Of a stretch of DNA of 64,000 bases, positions 1 through 9,247 are shown in pieces. How positions within the stretch are numbered: position 1 is the first letter of the stretch; the number at the start of each line of letters is the position of its first letter. The notes under the pieces are model-generated. The model searched no databases and was not told the DNA's origin. It saw nothing but the letters and a program-made list of their open reading frames with translations. The translations under genes and the position numbers were made by a program. This DNA is from Marinilabiliales bacterium. Lineage in GTDB: Bacteria; Bacteroidota; Bacteroidia; Bacteroidales; SZUA-534. Location: assembly GCA_003512955.1 (NCBI GenBank), contig DOTG01000026.1:532032-596031 (forward strand), written 5' to 3'.

Positions 1-651
1 TGTTTGGGGGTTTTTGAGCTCCTCTCCTATAAAAAATTCGAACCTCATCATTTAGAATTCATCGAAAAACTCAGTGAAAATATAGCATCCGTTATTTCAA
101 GTGTTAAAACCAACCTCCGGACAGCAAAACTGCTTCAACAATCACAATATCAGGCCGATGAAATGGCCCAACATGAAGAAGAGATGCGGCAAAATCTGGA
201 AGAGATGCAAGCTACCCAAGAGGAATCTGCCAAAAGGGAAGAAAACCTGAATACCTATATCAAAGCCATAAAAAGCCGCATGATGCTTGCCGAGTTGGAT
301 ATGGATAGCCGGATTATTGACATCAGCCCTTCGATGAGCACTACCTATACTGCCCACATTGAAAACCTGAGAGGTAAATTTTACGATGCCCTGGTAACCC
401 ACGACAACGACTCGAAAAACGAATTCACCGAATTCTGGTCGCAGATGATTCATCAGGGTTCCGGCCGCCGTAGACAGGTTATTACCAATCGAGGGAAAGA
501 ATTGATTTTATTTGAATCGTACAAAGTCATTCCCCGCGATAAAATGGCACCCATTGTTTTGGTTTTTGTTGCTGATCATTCCAAAGAGAAAGAACTGGAA
601 GATTTACTAGAAGCTGAAATTAAATCGGCTGAAAAAAGCGGCCATTTATAA
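1..651 (+). CDS. GAF/coiled-coil/PAS-like signalling protein, C-terminal part (5' end outside window)
   Basis: The reading frame is open from base 1, so the N-terminus lies outside the window. The first ~30 residues (GVFELLSY...LEFIEKLSENIASVI) look like the last strand and helix of a GAF domain. A glutamine/glutamate-rich coiled coil follows (roughly residues 40-85, with the typical EEMRQNLEEMQATQEE run), then a PAS-like globular domain up to about residue 195. No histidine kinase, GGDEF or methyl-accepting region follows before the stop, so the protein ends in a sensory module. Proteins with this GAF-coil-PAS order are common in Bacteroidota as sensor or chemotaxis-like accessory proteins. 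Function beyond sensing cannot be stated, because any output domain would have to lie in the missing N-terminal part. Confidence 0.75.
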   Translation, partial: CLGVFELLSYKKFEPHHLEFIEKLSENIASVISSVKTNLRTAKLLQQSQYQADEMAQHEEEMRQNLEEMQATQEESAKREENLNTYIKAIKSRMMLAELDMDSRIIDISPSMSTTYTAHIENLRGKFYDALVTHDNDSKNEFTEFWSQMIHQGSGRRRQVITNRGKELILFESYKVIPRDKMAPIVLVFVADHSKEKELEDLLEAEIKSAEKSGHL

Positions 652-992
652 GTTCTTCAGTTTATTGTTTTTAGTGCTTTTATAAATTGTTACTATTCCC
701 TAACATCCGCAGATGTACTGTTGACTATGAAGAAAATGAAATAGTTAATTGCACTGCGGCTTACGGGATTAAGGTTGTTAAAAGGCCGCTAATTGTTGAC
801 CTGTTGCTTGTAGTATTTTATCACAATTAAACATCGTATTTTGCGGTTTTATCAAATTATTTGAATCACTGGCAACCAAACCAGGGTGTTTACCGTCAAT
901 GTAGCATGTTTCAAAAAAAACGTATGATATAATGTCGTATTTTTGTATGTAATGTGATTAATAACCCGAGTGTAAAATCTAAATTTAAAATT
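652..992. other. Intergenic stretch
   Basis: 341 bases between the signalling protein and the acidic lipoprotein. No open frame of note and no strong terminator hairpin were seen. The only signal is a candidate -7 box near the 3' end, listed separately. Confidence 0.5.
938..945 (+). promoter_or_regulatory. Candidate -7 box (TATTTTTG) for the acidic lipoprotein
   Basis: It matches the Bacteroidota TAnnTTTG -7 consensus at 8/8. No clear TTG lies at the usual -33 distance. It sits 47 bases before the ATG at 993, which supports that start over the upstream in-frame codon at 954. Confidence 0.4.
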
Positions 993-2402
993 ATGAAAAT
1001 GAAGAACCAATTTCTTTTTATGGCCGTAGCTTCCATTTTGGCAGTTGCTACATCATGTACCGATCCTAAAGATGATGGGCCAGATTTCAGTAACCTTACT
1101 GTAGAAGAAAACAAAACCAACATTGAAACCACCGGCCTCGATATGCTGGATGAAATGAAGGTGATGGAAGATGAACCTGCCATGCAGGCCAATATCTCAA
1201 TGGTAAATTACATGAGCCTATCCGATCCTTTCGCAGGAAACCCAAATACCCAGAAAAAAGTGGATTTAACTAAGACCATTGCATTTTCCCCTGTATTTGC
1301 CCTTGCTACCTACCGGAACAATGACATGAAAAGTGTTCTCAAATCGTTACAGGTTAATCCGGCAGAAGACCCCGAAACCATCCAGGAAGCCTATGATCTT
1401 TTGGTAGGCGTGTACACCTGGAACAGCGAACTTGAGATGTGGGATTATACACAAACAGGTGATGTGATTGTGTTCTTATTTCCATCTACTGAAGGTGGAA
1501 CGGTAAACAATGCTTCATATACGGTTTCATATACCGGCTATACCGGGCCAAACCCAATAGAAGGTTATGATGGCGACCTTCCACAAGATGTTTCTGCAGT
1601 CCTTAAAGTTGATGATACCGAAGTATTGTCGTTTGTAGTAAACATTGATTACAATACCGAGGGGTATCCAACGAAAATTGAATCAACATTGACCATGGGA
1701 CAGTGGGTTTGGTATGCTATGGCATCGAACACCGACAATAAAGCATTTGCTACCGAATTTTCATTCAAACACAGCACAAACGTTTTATTGCGCTTTACCC
1801 TTGATGCCGCAGGGAACTGGACACAGGAAAACATTGATGCCAACACCACTTATTATGTAGAAGTATATAACCCCGAAACTTATGAATGGTACTGGCAGGA
1901 AGTAAGTAAAGAGGAATATTACGATCGTACCGAAGTTGATGTCCATAAAGTAGTAAATAGCGGTAATGCCTCGTTCCAATTGATGAACCTAAAGATGGTA
2001 GGTTCTATTGATGTGCTGAACCTGGTGACCAAAATGGAAGAAATCGAAGATACATACGATTGGGGAACTCAGGAAGAAGAAGCTGTTGCTGCCGGAGTAG
2101 AAGTGGTTAACCAATATGTTAGCTTAAGCTTAAGATATGCCGACAGCGATGATATTATTGCTTTGGTGGAAGCCTACCCTGTATCTGAAGAATATACTTA
2201 TGAATCGTGGGAATACAATCCAAATACTGGAAATTATGATGTTGTTACCATTACCGAAACCGACTACTGGATTGATTTCCGTTTAGTATTTGCCGATGGT
2301 TCGAAATCGGATTTGGAAACTTATTTTGATGAAGGTTTTGAGGACCTTATTGATGAACTGGAACAATATCTAGATGAGTTGGAAACAACTTACGGAAAAT
2401 AA
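993..2402 (+). CDS. Acidic lipoprotein of unknown function
   Basis: 469 residues from the ATG at 993. This start gives a clean lipoprotein signal peptide (MKMKNQFLFMAVASILAVATSC, lipobox VATSC). An in-frame upstream start at 954 would put 13 odd residues in front and lies too close to the candidate promoter. The mature protein is very rich in Asp, Glu, Tyr and Trp, is predicted mostly beta, and ends in an acidic helix (EGFEDLIDELEQYLDELE). No catalytic motif or known domain was recognised. A terminator follows directly, so it is probably a single-gene unit. It is likely anchored to the outer or inner membrane; its role is unknown. Confidence 0.8.
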   Translation: MKMKNQFLFMAVASILAVATSCTDPKDDGPDFSNLTVEENKTNIETTGLDMLDEMKVMEDEPAMQANISMVNYMSLSDPFAGNPNTQKKVDLTKTIAFSPVFALATYRNNDMKSVLKSLQVNPAEDPETIQEAYDLLVGVYTWNSELEMWDYTQTGDVIVFLFPSTEGGTVNNASYTVSYTGYTGPNPIEGYDGDLPQDVSAVLKVDDTEVLSFVVNIDYNTEGYPTKIESTLTMGQWVWYAMASNTDNKAFATEFSFKHSTNVLLRFTLDAAGNWTQENIDANTTYYVEVYNPETYEWYWQEVSKEEYYDRTEVDVHKVVNSGNASFQLMNLKMVGSIDVLNLVTKMEEIEDTYDWGTQEEEAVAAGVEVVNQYVSLSLRYADSDDIIALVEAYPVSEEYTYESWEYNPNTGNYDVVTITETDYWIDFRLVFADGSKSDLETYFDEGFEDLIDELEQYLDELETTYGK

Positions 2403-2424
2403 TTCTGTGGAAAAGATATGAATG

Positions 2425-2454
2425 AAACCGGGACCAAAAATCCCGGTTTTTTTT
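2425..2454 (+). terminator. Rho-independent terminator after the acidic lipoprotein
   Basis: A 9-bp perfect stem (AAACCGGGA / TCCCGGTTT) with a 7-base loop, followed by a T-run. It touches the stop codon of the convergent DUF2851 gene. Confidence 0.85.
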
Positions 2455-3724
2455 AAAACCGATGTTGGATCACCTGATTCCCAATCCGGCAGTTTAGACA
2501 TTGCCGGTAATTGCAATACTTGTTCTTCAACTGTATCAAGGCTTGCGAATCAAAAGCCTGGCTACTTTTAATCCCCAGTTGCTCCCAATGCCGGAGTATT
2601 TTATTTTGCTCCGGTGGAAGTTGGTTCAGCCAGTTCAATGCTTTATCAGAATACCTCGGCTGGTTATGGACCTTTGCATAAAAAAACAGGAACGGCACCA
2701 ATGTATTGATAACAATGTTTTGAAAAGCCTGTGTACCCAGCTGCTTTTCCATCGGCTTCGAGGCATGCCCGAACACAAAGTGGGTATCCCAAAAAGGGGA
2801 AGCTTTTACTTCAAACAATGGTTCAATGCCGCTGAGGTTTTCGGTTTCAATCACTTTCGACATCAAAGCATAGGATTGATGTACCAACGAGGCAAATTGG
2901 GAAATACGGAGGGTTGGAAAATTTACAGGCCTTAGTTTTGAAAACTTCCAAATACTTCCATTCAAAGGGGTTAATCCAAATTTATGGGCCAAATGTTGAT
3001 AATCCGATATTAGTTGACCGACATACTCACCGTTAGAATCCACGGGTAGTAAACCGGATTGGCCAAAAAACATTGCCTCTAAAAGGTTTAGTTGGTCCTT
3101 GTGCTTGGCCAAACAGGATTGAGGCAGACTCCGGGCCAGCATTTCAAAAGGCTGTGCATTGGTTTTAAACCCAAAATTTGCTGCCAGCGATTGATAAAAA
3201 GTCTCTTCCCAGTGGTGGTTATTCCGTTGGTACCTTTCGGCCATCGCCTCCGATTTTTCCTTCAACCGCTCCACCACCAAGGACTCTTTCCAACCCAACC
3301 AGGTAAAATCATCAATCCGGTTTACATACAATTCACAGGGTACCCAGCCTTTGTTCTGCATCAAATACAAAAACTGTTCATAAAGACCTGCGGGAGATTG
3401 AAGTACCATTACCGGAACAGGTTCTCCGTCCGGATAAAAAATGTCGGCATCGTGAATTGCCACCACATGTAAAATAACTGTTTGGTAGGCCTTATCAGTT
3501 TGATGATTGTGCCGATACCAATCAGATGCCTTCACGTGTATCTCTACATCACCAGCCCAAACAGTTCCGCCTATTTTAATTTTTGCATTGAAAAAATCGG
3601 GACCCGAATCTGGGTTATGATTACCCGGATTTATTACTTCCACCACAGAACCATCAGGGAGTGCAAGCGATAGCCCTGTGTATAATTTGAATTTCCACAG
3701 GTAATGTAAAAAGGATTCCTGCAT
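2453..3724 (-). CDS. DUF2851 family protein
   Basis: 423 residues. The N-terminal half carries the family's characteristic run: PDGSVVEVINPGNHN, then DSGPDFFNAKIKIGG, then WAGDVEIHVKASDWYRHNH, reminiscent of a nuclease-like beta core with Asp/Glu/His residues. The C-terminal half is helical and ends in a Cys-containing tail (CNYRQCLNCRIG). The family is essentially limited to Bacteroidota and has no established function. It stands alone: the neighbour at 993-2402 is convergent and the T9SS cargo gene at 4023 is divergent. Family assignment rests on recognised sequence pattern, not on a search. Confidence 0.8.
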   Translation of the reverse strand: MQESFLHYLWKFKLYTGLSLALPDGSVVEVINPGNHNPDSGPDFFNAKIKIGGTVWAGDVEIHVKASDWYRHNHQTDKAYQTVILHVVAIHDADIFYPDGEPVPVMVLQSPAGLYEQFLYLMQNKGWVPCELYVNRIDDFTWLGWKESLVVERLKEKSEAMAERYQRNNHHWEETFYQSLAANFGFKTNAQPFEMLARSLPQSCLAKHKDQLNLLEAMFFGQSGLLPVDSNGEYVGQLISDYQHLAHKFGLTPLNGSIWKFSKLRPVNFPTLRISQFASLVHQSYALMSKVIETENLSGIEPLFEVKASPFWDTHFVFGHASKPMEKQLGTQAFQNIVINTLVPFLFFYAKVHNQPRYSDKALNWLNQLPPEQNKILRHWEQLGIKSSQAFDSQALIQLKNKYCNYRQCLNCRIGNQVIQHRF

Positions 3725-4022
3725 GAGATTAAGTTTGTTATAATTATTGTACTTGAGTGATTAAATTTAGTAAAATTCAGCCATAAACAACACCCGCGTG
3801 AAACGATTCCTCCCCGCTTTTTATAGTTAACACAACATTAAGTATATTAGATGAAAAAGTTTATGCCTACAAATATTCATTGCTTTACCTCGATTCTGGA
3901 CACAAAATAGTAAGGAGCATCTATTTTAAAAGCTTGAAATCAAACAGCAATAGTTAAGAAATCAATTGATTGTGTTATCTTTATTTTGAAAATTAAAACC
4001 CCATTAATATAAAACCTCACCA

Positions 4023-5462
4023 ATGAGAAAAATAAATAACACATTAATATTTTCCCTCCTTTGTTTGGTTGGTATTGCCCAATCGCAGGACTGGCGTCCG
4101 GTTCGCACCGATGGCACTTATATGTTCAGTGTTGGCCAGGAATACCGGGCCTTACGGATTGATTCCACCTATCAGAATGGTGATACGCTGGAACTTTACG
4201 GGTTCCATGAGCTGAATTACAATGAAGAATCCATGTGTTATAATCCTTATGGTGCTCCCTGGTTCGGGAAGGAGATTATCAATTATCCCGACAGCACCAT
4301 TATTAAAAACCGATACAATGAATCGTTGGTTTTCCCGATGAACCCTGAGGGAGAATGGATATTTTTTAAGAATGCCACCGATACGGTTAAAGCCATACTT
4401 GCTGAAGAAAGGGAAGAATCTATACTTGGTGTCACCGACTCCATCCGTGTATTTCAGTTACATTTTAGCAACATGACCTACTTACCCGATGAAATCTGGA
4501 TAAGCAAACATTATGGCTTGGTAAAAGGGTGCAATTTTGAAAGATTCTTACTCATTGAGGATGAACAAGTTGATCTAACAACCTTTACATTAGCAGGTGC
4601 AAGCCAGGTAAGTAACACCGTTTCGAATTTAACTGCTTTTGATATTTATAACTTTGATATTGGCGATGAACTACATATTGAAGAGTTTTATGAATATTGG
4701 GATTATACTATTTATGAGACATGGGTTAGAAAAACTATTAAAACAATTACTTCAAAAACATATCAACCTGATAGTTCATCAGTTACCTATAACTATCACA
4801 TCTGCAGTAATTATGGCGAATATAATGCTACCAAAACAATAGAATTTTCAAATTTTTGGCTTGATTCTCTTCCTTACAATATGAATATAACAGATGACTT
4901 ATTTCAAACAGGAATTACTTTCCAATTCGAAAGTAAATTTGGATTTACCGCTAAAGGGGTTGGCGTTGGTTTTGAGAAATATTCTGATAGTTGCTATCAC
5001 TTTGTATATGTGGATAAGAAAAAAAAACAACTCCTAGACAATTATTTTCCAATCCCGTATTATGGTGGTAACTATATAATGGGTTTAGGTGGTCCCTATA
5101 TTTTTTTTCAGGGATACTTTTCAACCAGTTCAACCGAATTGGTTTACTATAAAAAGGGATCAACGGAATGGGGAATTCCCTACAATTGTGACGATCTAAT
5201 CTCAGCTACGGATATTGCGCAAACCAATTTGTATGATGTATATCCGAATCCGGCTTGCGAATATATAACCGTTAATTATCAGGGAATTTCTCCGGTTGCT
5301 GTATTTAGCCTGTATGATATTTCGGGGAAAACAATCTTCAAAGAACCCATTAAACCCGGTGAAAACACTTTTCCCATTGAATACCTTTCCAATGGATATT
5401 ATTTGGGAATTGTAACTGTAAACCATCGCGAGATTTACCGAGTAAAAATAGCTAAAGAATAA
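4023..5462 (+). CDS. Secreted protein with T9SS type A sorting domain
   Basis: 479 residues. The N-terminal signal peptide (MRKINNTLIFSLLCLVGIAQS) sends it through Sec. The last ~80 residues are a type A T9SS sorting domain: YDVYPNPACEYITVNY, then SLYDISGKTIF, ending in short strands with a basic tip (YRVKIAKE). The middle (about 25-390) has no recognised enzyme motif. Its central part is Tyr/Asn-rich and AT-richer than its two ends, which may mean a variable region. It would be exported to the cell surface or outside by the secretion system whose parts PorX and PorW/SprE are encoded near 29-34 kb. Confidence 0.85.
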   Translation: MRKINNTLIFSLLCLVGIAQSQDWRPVRTDGTYMFSVGQEYRALRIDSTYQNGDTLELYGFHELNYNEESMCYNPYGAPWFGKEIINYPDSTIIKNRYNESLVFPMNPEGEWIFFKNATDTVKAILAEEREESILGVTDSIRVFQLHFSNMTYLPDEIWISKHYGLVKGCNFERFLLIEDEQVDLTTFTLAGASQVSNTVSNLTAFDIYNFDIGDELHIEEFYEYWDYTIYETWVRKTIKTITSKTYQPDSSSVTYNYHICSNYGEYNATKTIEFSNFWLDSLPYNMNITDDLFQTGITFQFESKFGFTAKGVGVGFEKYSDSCYHFVYVDKKKKQLLDNYFPIPYYGGNYIMGLGGPYIFFQGYFSTSSTELVYYKKGSTEWGIPYNCDDLISATDIAQTNLYDVYPNPACEYITVNYQGISPVAVFSLYDISGKTIFKEPIKPGENTFPIEYLSNGYYLGIVTVNHREIYRVKIAKE

Positions 5463-5508
5463 AACTACCAACCTATTATCTCCGCAGTTTGGAGGCATTG
5501 CGGTTTAT

Positions 5509-6123
5509 TTAAAACAGCCCGTACAGTTCGGCATCAATTTTATTGATGATGCTGCTCAAATCTTCGGCTTTTTCGTTAAAGTTTAGGTTGTCCACATCAA
5601 TTACCAGTAATTTGCCCAAGGCATATTTGGCAATCCAGGCTTCATAACGCTCGTTCAATCGTTTCAAGTAATCGAGGCGGATGGAGTTTTCATAATCGCG
5701 GCCGCGTTTTTGAATCTGGTTCACCAGCGTGGGAACCGATGCCCGTAAATAAATCAACAAATCGGGGGGTTGAATGAGCGAACTCATCAGTTTAAACAGT
5801 TCAAAATAGTTGTCAAAATCGCGGGAGCTCATCAGCCCCATGGCATGCAGGTTGGGAGCAAAAATATGGGCATCCTCATAAATAGTCCGATCCTGCACCA
5901 CCGTTTTCCCCGATTTATGGATATCTAAAATCTGGCTAAAACGGCTGTTCAAAAAATAGATCTGCAAATTGAACGACCAACGCTGCATGTCGTTATAAAA
6001 ATCGTTCAGGTAAGGGTTTTCATCCACATCCTCAAAGTGAGCCTCCCAACGGTAATGTTTTGATAACAAACGGGTAAGTGTGGTTTTTCCCGATCCAATA
6101 TTTCCGGCAATCGCAATGTGCAT
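5509..6123 (-). CDS. Deoxynucleoside kinase (dGK/dAK type)
   Basis: 204 residues, the usual length of the dNK family. It phosphorylates deoxynucleosides (deoxyadenosine, deoxyguanosine or similar) for salvage. Visible motifs are the P-loop GNIGSGKT at residues 7-14, the DRTIYED motif where the Asp-Arg pair holds substrate and catalysis, and an Arg-rich lid RGRDYE. It converges on the T9SS cargo gene at 4023-5462 and is divergent from cmk. Exact nucleoside preference cannot be read from the sequence. Confidence 0.88.
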   Translation of the reverse strand: MHIAIAGNIGSGKTTLTRLLSKHYRWEAHFEDVDENPYLNDFYNDMQRWSFNLQIYFLNSRFSQILDIHKSGKTVVQDRTIYEDAHIFAPNLHAMGLMSSRDFDNYFELFKLMSSLIQPPDLLIYLRASVPTLVNQIQKRGRDYENSIRLDYLKRLNERYEAWIAKYALGKLLVIDVDNLNFNEKAEDLSSIINKIDAELYGLF

Positions 6124-6542
6124 AATCCAAAATTTAAGATGTACTAAAGTAAGTTTTTTTTGCTTTGAATACTTAGGAAATAGCGGGAAAATAAAATTCC
6201 ACTTTTGATAGCGGTTATTGCTATAAAAGTAGGTTTTATTTTGTTAAAAAAATACCGGACAGGAGCCCGGCGTTCCCTCATTATCCGGCTAACTTAATCC
6301 GGCATGAAAACGCCCGGTACCCATTTCTCTATGTTTTTTCTTATTCCTTTGGATGCTGATCTCAATGCATCATTCCTAAATGAATGATTTCCAATGAAAT
6401 TTCCGCAAACAATTGCAAGGGTTTGAATCCAATCCATGTGCAAAATTAAGTCTCTCAAAATGGCAGCCCATCCCTAAAAAAACAGGGATAAAAATATGTC
6501 AGCATCCATTTCTTGCTAACTTTGCAGGCTGATAAAAAGCAA
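6124..6542. other. Divergent intergenic region with a GC-rich structured stretch
   Basis: 419 bases between the deoxynucleoside kinase and cmk. At 6253-6319 lies a GC-rich island in AT-rich surroundings. TACCGG (6253-6258) can pair with CCGGTA (6314-6319), or alternatively GGCGTT (6269-6274) with AACGCC (6309-6314), and ATCCGGC occurs twice as a direct repeat 14 bases apart. It is followed by a T-rich stretch. It could be a small RNA or a degenerate repeat; there is no coding frame. Confidence 0.35.
6517..6524 (+). promoter_or_regulatory. Candidate -7 box (TAACTTTG) of the cmk-ispH-pfkA unit
   Basis: 8/8 match to TAnnTTTG, 18 bases before the ATG at 6543. It makes the upstream in-frame TTG at 6513 impossible as a start if this promoter is real. 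Confidence 0.45.
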
Positions 6543-7241
6543 ATGGAAATCTCAACAAAAAAAATAACCATCGCTATTGATGGACATTCATCGTGCGGGA
6601 AAAGCACCGTGGCCAAAGATGTTGCCAAAGAACTGGGCTACACATACATCGACAGTGGTGCCATGTACCGGACGGTGACTCTTTTCTGCATACAGAACCA
6701 TTTGATTCAGGGCGATACGGTGGATGAACACAAGCTCCGCGCATTGATGGATTCCATTCATATCCATTTTACCTTCAATGCCAACACGGAACACTACATT
6801 ACTTGGCTAAACCATCAGGTGGTTGAAGAAAAAATACGGACCATCGAAGTTTCGGATCAGGTGAGCCTGGTAAGCAAAATTGGGTTCGTGAGGGAAAAGA
6901 TGGTAAAACTTCAGCAGGAATTGGGCAAAGACGGAGGTATTGTCATGGATGGCCGCGACATTGGAACCGTGGTTTTTCCTGATGCCGAATTAAAAATATT
7001 CATGACCGCATCCTCCGAAGTGCGGGCACAACGGCGATATGCCGAATTGCTGTCTGGAGGCCACAAAGTGACCCTATTGGAAGTAAAAGAAAATATTGAG
7101 AAGCGCGATTTTATTGACGCCAACCGCGAAATTGCGCCCTTGCGCCAGGCAGATGATGCTGTAGTACTTGATAACAGCTACCTAACGAAAGAAGAACAAC
7201 TCCAAAAAATAATTGACCTTGTCAACGAACGGACCAAATAG
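6543..7241 (+). CDS. cmk: Cytidylate kinase
   Basis: 232 residues from the ATG at 6543. It transfers phosphate from ATP to CMP/dCMP in pyrimidine nucleotide synthesis. Evidence: P-loop GHSSCGKS at residues 14-21, the DSGAMYRTVT CMP-binding segment, the MDGRDIGTVVFPDA motif, and the RRYAEL / REIAPLRQADDA lid and core regions. Length fits the bacterial family. Its 3' end overlaps the start of ispH by 29 bases, and pfkA overlaps ispH in turn, so the three genes are probably one transcript. Confidence 0.95.
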   Translation: MEISTKKITIAIDGHSSCGKSTVAKDVAKELGYTYIDSGAMYRTVTLFCIQNHLIQGDTVDEHKLRALMDSIHIHFTFNANTEHYITWLNHQVVEEKIRTIEVSDQVSLVSKIGFVREKMVKLQQELGKDGGIVMDGRDIGTVVFPDAELKIFMTASSEVRAQRRYAELLSGGHKVTLLEVKENIEKRDFIDANREIAPLRQADDAVVLDNSYLTKEEQLQKIIDLVNERTK

Positions 7242-8139
7242 TGATTTAATTTATAAAGGGACAACGGTTACCATTGAAATCGATCCGCATGCCGGGTTTT
7301 GTTTTGGAGTGGATCGGGCTGTGCATTTGGCCGAATCGTTGCTTCAGAAAGATTCCCAAGCCTATTGCGTAGGCGATATTGTCCATAACCAAAAGGAGAT
7401 GGATCGGCTCAGTCAACTGGGTTTAACCTTTGTCAATCACCAGGAGTTGGAAAATCAAACTTCGAAAAAGGTTCTTTTCCGTGCACACGGCGAACCGCCC
7501 CAAAGCTACCAACTGGCAAACCAAAAGCAACACCAACTCACCGATGCCACATGTCCGGTAGTGGTTAAACTTCAGCAACGGGTAAAAAAAGCCTGGGAAA
7601 CCATGATAAACTTGAATGGACAAGTTATCATCTTTGGAAAAAGAAATCATGCCGAGGTGCTGGGATTGGTTGGACAAACCCAAAATCAGGCTGTTGTTAT
7701 TGAGAACATGAATGACCTGGATGCTATTGATTTTTCAAGACCCATTGAGGTTTTTTCACAGACCACCAGTTCATTAACTGATTATAAGTTATTTTGCGAA
7801 CGGATAACATCAAAAGCACAGTCAACCCTAAAGATAAACGACACTATTTGTCGGCAGGTTTCGAGCCGTGAACCTTGGCTTAAGGCATTTGTTATAACTG
7901 TTGAGGTGATGATTTTTGTGGGAGGGACTAAAAGCAGCAATGCCAAATTCCTTCACGGAGTATGTAAAAGCCACAATCCCGATAGTTTTCTGGTTTCCGG
8001 TGTTGACGACATCCAAATGGAATGGTTTGCCGGAAAAACCAGGGTAGGCATCAGTGGAGCCACATCCACACCTTTATGGCAATTACAGGAAGTAGCCCAA
8101 TGGCTGCATCAAAATTTAAATGAACAGATTAAAAACTAA
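7213..8139 (+). CDS. ispH: 4-hydroxy-3-methylbut-2-enyl diphosphate reductase
   Basis: Last enzyme of the MEP isoprenoid pathway, a [4Fe-4S] protein making IPP and DMAPP. The three cluster cysteines are visible: FCFG (C30), DATCPVV (C114) and TICRQVSSRE (C213, numbering from 7213). So are the AHG and HAEV histidines, the SSN segment (KSSNAKFL) and the GISGATSTP tail motif. The frame has a stop at 7210-7212 and no ATG or GTG before the conserved core. Translation must therefore start at TTG 7213 or TTG 7219 inside cmk, suggesting coupled translation. The conserved fold begins at VTIEID (residue 19). Confidence 0.92.
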   Translation: MTLSTNGPNSDLIYKGTTVTIEIDPHAGFCFGVDRAVHLAESLLQKDSQAYCVGDIVHNQKEMDRLSQLGLTFVNHQELENQTSKKVLFRAHGEPPQSYQLANQKQHQLTDATCPVVVKLQQRVKKAWETMINLNGQVIIFGKRNHAEVLGLVGQTQNQAVVIENMNDLDAIDFSRPIEVFSQTTSSLTDYKLFCERITSKAQSTLKINDTICRQVSSREPWLKAFVITVEVMIFVGGTKSSNAKFLHGVCKSHNPDSFLVSGVDDIQMEWFAGKTRVGISGATSTPLWQLQEVAQWLHQNLNEQIKN

Positions 8140-8152
8140 AAAGATAATTCGT

Positions 8153-9133
8153 ATGGCAAAGATTAAAAGAATTGGCGTTTTAACTTCAGGAGGCGATGCT
8201 CCGGGAATGAATGCGGCTATTAGAGCTGTCACCCGGATGGCTATTTACCATGGATTGGAAGTGTATGGTATCCGAAGCGGGTATCATGGCATGATTCACG
8301 ATCAGATTAAAAAACTGGAATCGTCGCATGTAAGTAATATTATTCAACGTGGGGGGACTATTTTAAAAACGGCCCGAAGTGCCGAATTTAGAACTGTTGA
8401 GGGACGGGCCCGAGCCTATGCAAACTTGAAAAAGCATGGCATTGATGCATTGGTTGTCATCGGTGGTGATGGCTCGTTAACCGGAGCCCGCCTGCTTTCT
8501 GAAGAACATGACATTCCTTGCGTGGGTGTTCCCGGGACCATCGACAACGACTTGTATGGTACCGATTACACCATTGGGTACGACACTGCTATCAACACGG
8601 TGGTGGAAGCCGTGGATAAAATCCGCGATACCGCCAGTGCCCATAACCGGCTTTTCTTTGTAGAAGTGATGGGCCGCGATGCCGGATTTATTGCCTTACG
8701 AAGTGGAATTGCCTGCGGTGCTGAAGCCATTTTGGTTCCAGAGCGCGATACCCCTTACGATAAGCTGAAAAAATATCTTGAAACCGGTTTTGTGAACAAA
8801 AAAACCAGTGGAATTGTGATTGTGGCCGAAGGCGAACACCAAGGGGGTGCTTACGAAATTGCCAAACGGGTACAAGAGGATTTTGAACAATATGATGTGA
8901 AAGTAACTGTGTTGGGACACATCCAACGGGGCGGTTCCCCGTCAGCTTACGACCGGGTTACTGCCAGCCACATGGGCGCCGCCGCTGTAGATGCCCTGCT
9001 CGATGATCAAAAAAGTGTGATGATTGGAATTGTGAACAAACAAATTGTTCACGTACCTTTCAACAAGACTATCAAGGCACGCAAACCCTTGAACGAAGAA
9101 TTGTTGAAAATATCAGAAATTCTTTCCATATAG
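8153..9133 (+). CDS. pfkA: ATP-dependent 6-phosphofructokinase
   Basis: 326 residues from the ATG at 8153. An earlier in-frame ATG at 8120 lies inside ispH and adds a non-conserved leader. It commits fructose-6-phosphate to glycolysis. Evidence: GGDAPGMNAAIR at the N-terminus, GGDGSLTGA, PGTIDND with the catalytic Asp, MGRDAGFIA and the HIQRGGSPSA substrate loop. Gly follows Asp in GGDG and Gly precedes TIDND, which are the residues seen in ATP-using rather than pyrophosphate-using enzymes. A strong terminator follows 78 bases downstream and probably closes the cmk-ispH-pfkA transcript. Confidence 0.95.
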   Translation: MAKIKRIGVLTSGGDAPGMNAAIRAVTRMAIYHGLEVYGIRSGYHGMIHDQIKKLESSHVSNIIQRGGTILKTARSAEFRTVEGRARAYANLKKHGIDALVVIGGDGSLTGARLLSEEHDIPCVGVPGTIDNDLYGTDYTIGYDTAINTVVEAVDKIRDTASAHNRLFFVEVMGRDAGFIALRSGIACGAEAILVPERDTPYDKLKKYLETGFVNKKTSGIVIVAEGEHQGGAYEIAKRVQEDFEQYDVKVTVLGHIQRGGSPSAYDRVTASHMGAAAVDALLDDQKSVMIGIVNKQIVHVPFNKTIKARKPLNEELLKISEILSI

Positions 9134-9211
9134 AATTGAAGTTTTGTTTGGCAATCAACAAGGTTAACCCCTAAAGGAGTTGAGGCGGAAAGTTTTAAGA
9201 AAAGATTGGTT

Positions 9212-9247
9212 GGGCTGTATCAGACTGGATACGGCCCTGTTTTTTTC
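9212..9247 (+). terminator. Rho-independent terminator after pfkA
   Basis: 10-bp stem GGGCTGTATC / GATACGGCCC (one G-U pair), 6-base loop, then TGTTTTTTT. The rest of the 9134-9521 gap shows nothing else that could be supported. Confidence 0.9.
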
